Positions 59,643 through 64,000 of a stretch of DNA of 64,000 bases are shown here, piece after piece. Origin of the DNA: an uncultured Flavobacteriaceae bacterium (GTDB lineage Bacteria; Bacteroidota; Bacteroidia; Flavobacteriales; Flavobacteriaceae); assembly GCA_947488345.1 (NCBI GenBank), contig CANKZQ010000006.1:1-64000 (forward strand). Direction: 5' to 3'. Numbering within the stretch: position 1 is the stretch's first letter; each line of letters starts with the position of its first letter. The position numbers were made by a program, and so were the translations under genes. Under the pieces are notes generated by a model that had not been told where the DNA came from, made no database searches, and worked only from the letters and a program-made list of their open reading frames with translations.

Positions 59643-60731
59643 CTATTTTGGAAACAAACTTTTATCTAATCCAGGAACTAGACGAAGGGCATTTTTATAA
59701 TAAACTTTTTTTAAGATGTCATCATTGAGATCCAATCCGTACATCGGCCAATAGGCATGGTATTTTTTATGATACCGAAAATATTCATCATTGCTTTCTA
59801 ATACTCGAAAGTAAGTAGGGAACTCTTCTGGTTTCCAACTATCTTTACCAAATAAAATACGATCTTGGTATTTCGTGAAAAAAGCCTTTGCAAAACGAGG
59901 TTGTCTACCCAATTCTGCAATAATAGCTCCAATTTCTACCGACATATTAGGCATTTCGTCCATGAGCTCTCCTAGCTTTCCCAAGTCATTGGCGAACCAA
60001 CCCATATGTGCATTGATGAACTGCGTCTTCGGATGTTTTCGAAACATATTGTGCTGTTCTTCAATAATCTGTTCCCAAGGTGCTGGATTTGTTGCATCAC
60101 GTTTTCTTCTAGGGTGTGTTTTTAATTCTAGCCAACGTTCATTATCTCCGTCAAAGGGATCCCAAAAAGATTTCGGATCGGCGGCATGAATTAATACAGG
60201 GATACCCAATTCTGCACATTTCACCCAAATAGGATCCAATCTAGCATCATCAATGGCTAATCGCTTGCCATTAATATCTGTGTTACGCAGTCCTAAACTC
60301 TTGTAAACTTTCAATCCGCGTGCTCCATTCTTCACATCTTGTTCTAATTGTGCTGCAGCTTTTTTTCCCCAATCCTTTTCACCAACGCCTTGAAAACTTA
60401 CATTAGCAAAAACCACAAAACGATTGGGGTAGTGGTCGGCAATATTCTTTACCGATTGCTGGAGTTTTTCACCCGAGCGCCCACTAAGATTCACCATAAT
60501 ACCCATATTTAGCGTGTCCATCGCGGCGATAACAGGAGCTAGATCCTGTGTAGGCATTCTATATTGATGCCCATGAATATCAATAAAAGGGAATTTGGCT
60601 TTTTTTACGAGTTGACCTGGTACCACCAACGTCGATTTCGGATTGTATTCTTCAAAGGTTAAATCCTGAGCAAAAAGTGACAGAGCGACAAATAAAGAAA
60701 GTGCGCTAAGCAAGGTATTTTTAAAATGCAT
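59643..60731 (-). CDS. Secreted metal-dependent amidohydrolase
   Basis: About 362 residues from the ATG at 60729-60731, chosen because it opens the signal peptide MHFKNTLLSALSLFVALSLFAQ (a longer frame starts at 60764). A TIM-barrel amidohydrolase-2 enzyme: FIDIHGHQYRM gives the His-x-His metal pair, VLIHAADPKSFWDPFDGDNERW and INAHMGWFAND the later His ligands, and DRILFGKDSWKPEEFP the catalytic Asp. Related proteins are decarboxylases or hydrolases of unknown substrate. First gene of an operon with the GNAT. Confidence 0.87.
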   Translation of the reverse strand: MHFKNTLLSALSLFVALSLFAQDLTFEEYNPKSTLVVPGQLVKKAKFPFIDIHGHQYRMPTQDLAPVIAAMDTLNMGIMVNLSGRSGEKLQQSVKNIADHYPNRFVVFANVSFQGVGEKDWGKKAAAQLEQDVKNGARGLKVYKSLGLRNTDINGKRLAIDDARLDPIWVKCAELGIPVLIHAADPKSFWDPFDGDNERWLELKTHPRRKRDATNPAPWEQIIEEQHNMFRKHPKTQFINAHMGWFANDLGKLGELMDEMPNMSVEIGAIIAELGRQPRFAKAFFTKYQDRILFGKDSWKPEEFPTYFRVLESNDEYFRYHKKYHAYWPMYGLDLNDDILKKVYYKNALRLVPGLDKSLFPK

Positions 60732-60871
60732 ATAGAGTTTTTTTATAAAGCTGAAAGATACCAATATGAAACCTACTACACCATTTTTTAGGAAATGTTT
60801 AACATGCTGAAATCAAGTAATGGTGACACTAATATAATCTAAGAATAGGTTCTCAATCAATTGAATTGAAG

Positions 60872-60879
60872 TATCTTTG
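60872..60879 (+). promoter_or_regulatory. TATCTTTG promoter element, near-leaderless start
   Basis: TATCTTTG matches TAnnTTTG and ends 4 bp before the ATG at 60884, so the transcript should start at or next to the start codon. No clean upstream TTG at the usual spacing. Confidence 0.4.
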
Positions 60880-60883
60880 CCGG

Positions 60884-62092
60884 ATGCAAGAAAAACAAGC
60901 GAAGCCAGAGTTCGAGTTCATTGCCTTGATGGCGTCGCTAATGTCAAGTGTTGCTTTAACTATAGACGCGCTGCTCCCAGCATTGCCAGAAATTGGTTCT
61001 TATTTACAGGTAGTAAATACAAATGATAATCAGTTGTTGATTACCATGATTTTTCTCGGACTAGGATTTGGGCAATTGGTTTTTGGTCCACTCTCAGATA
61101 GTTTTGGAAGAAAGCCAGTTGTATATGTTGGTTTTATGCTATTTATTATTGCCAGTATTATTTGTGTGACGACCCAAAGTTTTGAAGTTATGATTGTAGG
61201 TCGCGTATTGCAGGGTGTTGGATTATCCTCACCACGAACTATGGCTATTACCATTATTCGCGATAGATATAGTGGCGATTATATGGCAAAAATAGTTTCG
61301 ATTGTGGTTATGGTATTTATTTTAGTTCCAGTAGTGGCACCGGCCATGGGGCAATTTTTATTAAATTTTTATCATTGGAAAGCCATTTTTTATATGAATC
61401 TTATGATCGGAATTGTGGTAATGGTTTGGTTCGCTAGAAGGCAACCAGAAACCCTCAAAATTGAAAATAAGATCCCTTTTAAATGGCGTTTATTTATTGA
61501 TGGAACCAAAGAGTTTCTAAAGTATAAACGAGCCTTAGCTTATACTATAGTTTCTGGGTTTATCACTGGGTCATTTATGGTATATATTAGTACTTCGCAA
61601 CAAATATTTGAACAACAATATGATATGGCTGAGCTCTTTCCATATATTTTTGCAAGCCTTGCCATTTCTATTGGTTTGGCTACTTTTTTAAATAGTCAGC
61701 TAGTTGTTAAATTTGGCATGTTTAAAATTGCGTATACCGCAATGATCGCCTTCGTGGGAATTTCACTTTTATACGTAAGTTTGTTTTGGTCTGGTAAGAA
61801 TCCGAGTGTTGAAGTATTGATAGCCTTCTGTTCAATACAGTTTTTTTCTATAGGATTTTTATTCGGGAATCTTCGTGCCTTGGCCATGCAGCCACTGGGT
61901 CATATCGCTGGCATTGGAGCAGCAATCAACGGATTTCTGTCAACCGTAATGGCAGTACCTATTGCCAATTATGTAGGCAGTTTCGTACATGATTCGGTCT
62001 TACCCTTATTTATAGGCTTTTCTATTTTTGGAATCTTATCATTACTTATTTTTCTTGCTGTAAGAAGAAAAATGTTGTTATTGAAAGCTTAA
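60884..62092 (+). CDS. MFS drug-resistance transporter, Bcr/CflA type
   Basis: About 402 residues from the ATG at 60884 (an in-frame TTG at 60866 overlaps the promoter). Twelve predicted membrane helices. The Bcr/CflA signature is visible: LMASLMSSVALTIDALLPALPEIGSYLQV, FLGLGFGQLVFGPLSDSFGRKPVVYVGF (motif A loop) and GRVLQGVGLSSPRTMAITIIRDRYSG (motif C region). It likely exports drugs or peptides by proton antiport. It stands alone with its own promoter. Confidence 0.92.
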   Translation: MQEKQAKPEFEFIALMASLMSSVALTIDALLPALPEIGSYLQVVNTNDNQLLITMIFLGLGFGQLVFGPLSDSFGRKPVVYVGFMLFIIASIICVTTQSFEVMIVGRVLQGVGLSSPRTMAITIIRDRYSGDYMAKIVSIVVMVFILVPVVAPAMGQFLLNFYHWKAIFYMNLMIGIVVMVWFARRQPETLKIENKIPFKWRLFIDGTKEFLKYKRALAYTIVSGFITGSFMVYISTSQQIFEQQYDMAELFPYIFASLAISIGLATFLNSQLVVKFGMFKIAYTAMIAFVGISLLYVSLFWSGKNPSVEVLIAFCSIQFFSIGFLFGNLRALAMQPLGHIAGIGAAINGFLSTVMAVPIANYVGSFVHDSVLPLFIGFSIFGILSLLIFLAVRRKMLLLKA

Positions 62093-62128
62093 GTTCTTAC
62101 AATATCAAAGGTTGGCAAAATGCCTTTT

Positions 62129-62413
62129 TTATTGAAAAGCAAATGATTTTTTGAGACTATCAAAAAATGGGATAAAACTAAAGTTTGTTTTGTTTCTACT
62201 GATATGCCTCGACAATTGTGCATATTCTTTTTTATTAATAATAGTGAAGTCGTTCCAGCGATTTTTATCAGCAACAAAAGCACTGACATTGGTGTAAGCT
62301 CCAACATTATATTTTAAACCTTGAGACGAAACGAGATGTTCTACAGAAGATTTATACAATTCAATGGCTTGTTTTCCGAAAAGGACATAGGTAGGTTGTG
62401 ATGTTGATTTCAT
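62129..62413 (-). CDS. Small hypothetical protein
   Basis: 94 residues: MKSTSQPTYVLFGKQAIELYKSSVEHLVSSQ, GAYTNVSAFVADKNRWNDFTIINKKEYAQLSRHISRN, FIPFFDSLKKSFAFQ. Soluble, no signal peptide, no domain recognised. It follows the desaturase gene by 42 bp on the same strand and may be co-transcribed with it. A second frame of 72 codons overlaps the same DNA and looks like a shadow. Confidence 0.6.
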   Translation of the reverse strand: MKSTSQPTYVLFGKQAIELYKSSVEHLVSSQGLKYNVGAYTNVSAFVADKNRWNDFTIINKKEYAQLSRHISRNKTNFSFIPFFDSLKKSFAFQ

Positions 62414-62455
62414 TTATTGATCTTTTTAAATAGAACAATTGAAACGCAAGAATTC

Positions 62456-63184
62456 CTACTTTTTAAGACGTATAAATTTAAATTTGTCTAAGACTACCAT
62501 GATACAATAAGTGATATCAAGTTCGTGCCATCGTACACCTCCAAAATTTGCTCTGCCGCTATGCGTATGATGATTGTTATGATAGCCTTCGCCCATCATC
62601 AAAAAATCAAAAGGCAATAAATTCTTAGAAGTATCATTCACTTTAAAGTTTACATATCCATAAATATGAGCGAACCAATTAATAATAACCCCATGAATGG
62701 GTGCCATTAGAAATGCCACTGGTAACAATAACCATTGCCACCATGTCGTTGCGAATGCTATAAAGAAAAGCGTGTAAAGGGTTCCCCAAGAAAGTCTCGA
62801 TATTTTTGAACTGGCAAATTTGTCGAAGGCTTCCCATTGCGGCACATTTTTCGTGAATTTTTCAGGAACATCAATTTTCTTTTTATTGATGGCGCTATAT
62901 ATTGTTTTGGTACGCCACATCATAGAGAATACGTTATCATCATATTTCGGCGAATGCGGGTCTTTTTCTGTATCTGCATAAGCGTGATGCATTCTATGCA
63001 TGACACCATAACCATAGGCACTTAAATAGTTAGAGCCTTGAAAAAGCCATGTCAAGAAAAAACAAATTTTCTCACCAAAGGGTGACATGGTAAAGGTTTG
63101 ATGTGCCGCATATCTATGGAGAAAAAATGTTTGAAAGAATAAACCGATATACCACAAACCGAGCATTAATAATAGTATTTCCAT
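62456..63184 (-). CDS. Acyl-CoA (fatty acid) desaturase
   Basis: About 242 residues from the ATG at 63182-63184 (a longer frame starts at 63208). Membrane di-iron desaturase of the delta-9 type with the three His boxes HRYAAH, HRMHH and HNNHH, plus about four membrane helices. It should introduce a double bond into acyl chains to adjust membrane fluidity, with an external electron donor. Shorter than the typical stearoyl-CoA desaturase (about 300), as usual for small bacterial forms. It lies on the same strand as the Crp-type regulator upstream. Confidence 0.92.
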   Translation of the reverse strand: MEILLLMLGLWYIGLFFQTFFLHRYAAHQTFTMSPFGEKICFFLTWLFQGSNYLSAYGYGVMHRMHHAYADTEKDPHSPKYDDNVFSMMWRTKTIYSAINKKKIDVPEKFTKNVPQWEAFDKFASSKISRLSWGTLYTLFFIAFATTWWQWLLLPVAFLMAPIHGVIINWFAHIYGYVNFKVNDTSKNLLPFDFLMMGEGYHNNHHTHSGRANFGGVRWHELDITYCIMVVLDKFKFIRLKK

Positions 63185-63246
63185 GTCTCTTTTTTTTTTA
63201 GAGCACAAAGAACAAGCCTATTCACCAAAAATAAAATGAACCTAGG

Positions 63247-63819
63247 TTAAGAAATTTGCTTTCGTATTCTACTCAATGCTTGTGGAGTAACGCCTATATA
63301 GGAAGCAATATATTTCAACGGAATTTTCTGAATCAGATGAGGTCGCTCGGTAAAAAGATTTAAATAACGTTGTTTCGCAGATTCATTAAGAAGCGATTGC
63401 TCTCGCTTCGATTTTATTAAGAATAAGCGCTCCGTTGAAAGGCGACCAATAATATTACCTATTTGGGTTTTTTGATAGACTTCTTGCAAATCATTATAGC
63501 TGATACTCCAGATAGTGGTATTGGTGAGCGCTTCAATTTGATAGGTCGATCCCATTCTGGTTAAAAAAGAATCATAGGCACTTACAAATTCATTTGTGAA
63601 ACAAAACCCAAAAGTAATTTCTTTTTCAATGTCTTCTTTTGGAATCAAAAATCGAACAATTCCTTTTTCGATAAAAGAAATATGATTTTCGATATGACCT
63701 ACATCTAAGAGGATACTTTTTTTTGTAAAAACCTTTTTGGTGAGTTTAGAAGAAAACAATTGCCAGTCATTATCACTAATTGGTGTTATTTTCTCTATAT
63801 AATCTCTGAATTTATACAT
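63247..63819 (-). CDS. Crp/Fnr-family transcriptional regulator
   Basis: 190 residues. Residues about 1-115 are a cyclic-nucleotide-binding-type beta roll (KKSILLDVGHIENHISFIEKGIVRFLI, EITFGFCFTNEFVSAYDSFL). Residues about 140-190 are a winged helix with LKYIASYIGVTPQALSRIRKQIS, the recognition helix. The PxGE-type phosphate cassette is not conserved, so cAMP binding is doubtful; many Bacteroidota paralogues are of this kind. It precedes the desaturase gene (63 bp gap) and may control it, which is inference. Confidence 0.88.
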   Translation of the reverse strand: MYKFRDYIEKITPISDNDWQLFSSKLTKKVFTKKSILLDVGHIENHISFIEKGIVRFLIPKEDIEKEITFGFCFTNEFVSAYDSFLTRMGSTYQIEALTNTTIWSISYNDLQEVYQKTQIGNIIGRLSTERLFLIKSKREQSLLNESAKQRYLNLFTERPHLIQKIPLKYIASYIGVTPQALSRIRKQIS

Positions 63820-63833
63820 ATCAATGAAACCAA

Positions 63834-64000
63834 CTAGTTTAAATGAGCACTAATTTTTGAGAACGAAATTTCATCGAAAGTCTGAATAGTTATATTGGCG
63901 AAACTATAATCTTGATTTACAGAATGCTCGCTCTTATACCCCACACAAAAGATGCCCGCACTATTTGCGGCTTTCATGCCATTCGTAGAATCTTCGATCA
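63834..64000 (-). CDS. HAD-family phosphatase, C-terminal end (partial)
   Basis: Only the last 55 codons lie in the window; the gene enters from the right edge. The translation begins IEDSTNGMKAANSAGIFCVGY, the motif IV region (EDSxxGxxAAxxAGM) of HAD-superfamily beta-phosphoglucomutase-like phosphatases, and ends ISAHLN. The product is a small-molecule phosphatase or phosphomutase, probably cytoplasmic. The stop codon is TAG at 63834-63836. Confidence 0.85.
   Translation of the reverse strand, partial: IEDSTNGMKAANSAGIFCVGYKSEHSVNQDYSFANITIQTFDEISFSKISAHLN

Overview
The window looks like a chromosome segment of a marine-type member of the Flavobacteriaceae (Bacteroidota). The evidence is low GC, a type IX secretion sorting tail, DUF4294, the Bacteroidota urocanate hydratase form, paired SpvB-like/RHS genes with a DUF6443 head, and promoters of the TTG-N19/20-TAnnTTTG type. 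No rRNA, tRNA or CRISPR was found. No integrase gene was found either.

Region 1 (about 1-30,820) is accessory DNA. It holds some thirty mostly small, functionally unrelated genes, nearly all on the minus strand. They are separated by 70-290 bp imperfectly palindromic elements in one common orientation, with a left arm like CAACGGTTTGGCTATGGTTAG and a right arm like AATTATGCTTGTTGTTGGC. The sequences just inside the two element arms that flank a gene are often exact reverse complements of each other, and they differ from unit to unit (for example GTTGTACGTAG/CTACGTACAAC around 14606-16813). That is the hallmark of integron gene cassettes and attC sites, so I read this half as an integron-like cassette array (CALIN) or an unrecognised relative. 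The cargo fits: GNAT acetyltransferases, alpha/beta hydrolases, a B1 metallo-beta-lactamase, a CPBP protease, DUF1801/DUF2200/DUF922/DUF4760/DUF5946 proteins, a beta-lactamase-fold hydrolase, a PAS protein and a T9SS-exported beta-propeller. Larger units carry small systems: an HxlR regulator divergent from a quinone oxidoreductase operon; a MocR-type PLP regulator divergent from a seven-gene PLP/FMN-enzyme operon; a helix-turn-helix/membrane/NTF2 regulator with a lipoprotein hydrolase; and a mannitol dehydrogenase with an NCS1 permease.

Region 2 (30,820-36,570) begins at a strong terminator. It holds housekeeping-type genes: a DUF4136 lipoprotein and urocanate hydratase (minus strand), DUF5522, an NAD(P)-binding protein, an ACC-deaminase-like PLP enzyme and a glucosaminidase-LysM lipoprotein.

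Region 3 (36,570-48,750) is an RHS/polymorphic-protein locus. It has a Spy-like small protein, an SpvB-like 1.1k-residue protein, a 1.3k-residue RHS protein with a basic GPRGGKYY tail, a DUF2927 protein and small hypothetical genes. REP-terminator-REP units separate the latter, and a RAYT (REP-associated tyrosine transposase) gene lies beside them.

Region 4 (48,750-64,000) is ordinary core chromosome: DUF4294, an M42 aminopeptidase, a tricorn-like S41 protease, PrsW, a three-gene acyl-CoA carboxylase operon (BCCP, biotin carboxylase, carboxyltransferase), an HDAC-family hydrolase, a GNAT, an amidohydrolase, a Bcr/CflA-like MFS exporter, a fatty acid desaturase, a Crp/Fnr regulator and the C-terminal end of a HAD phosphatase cut by the window edge.
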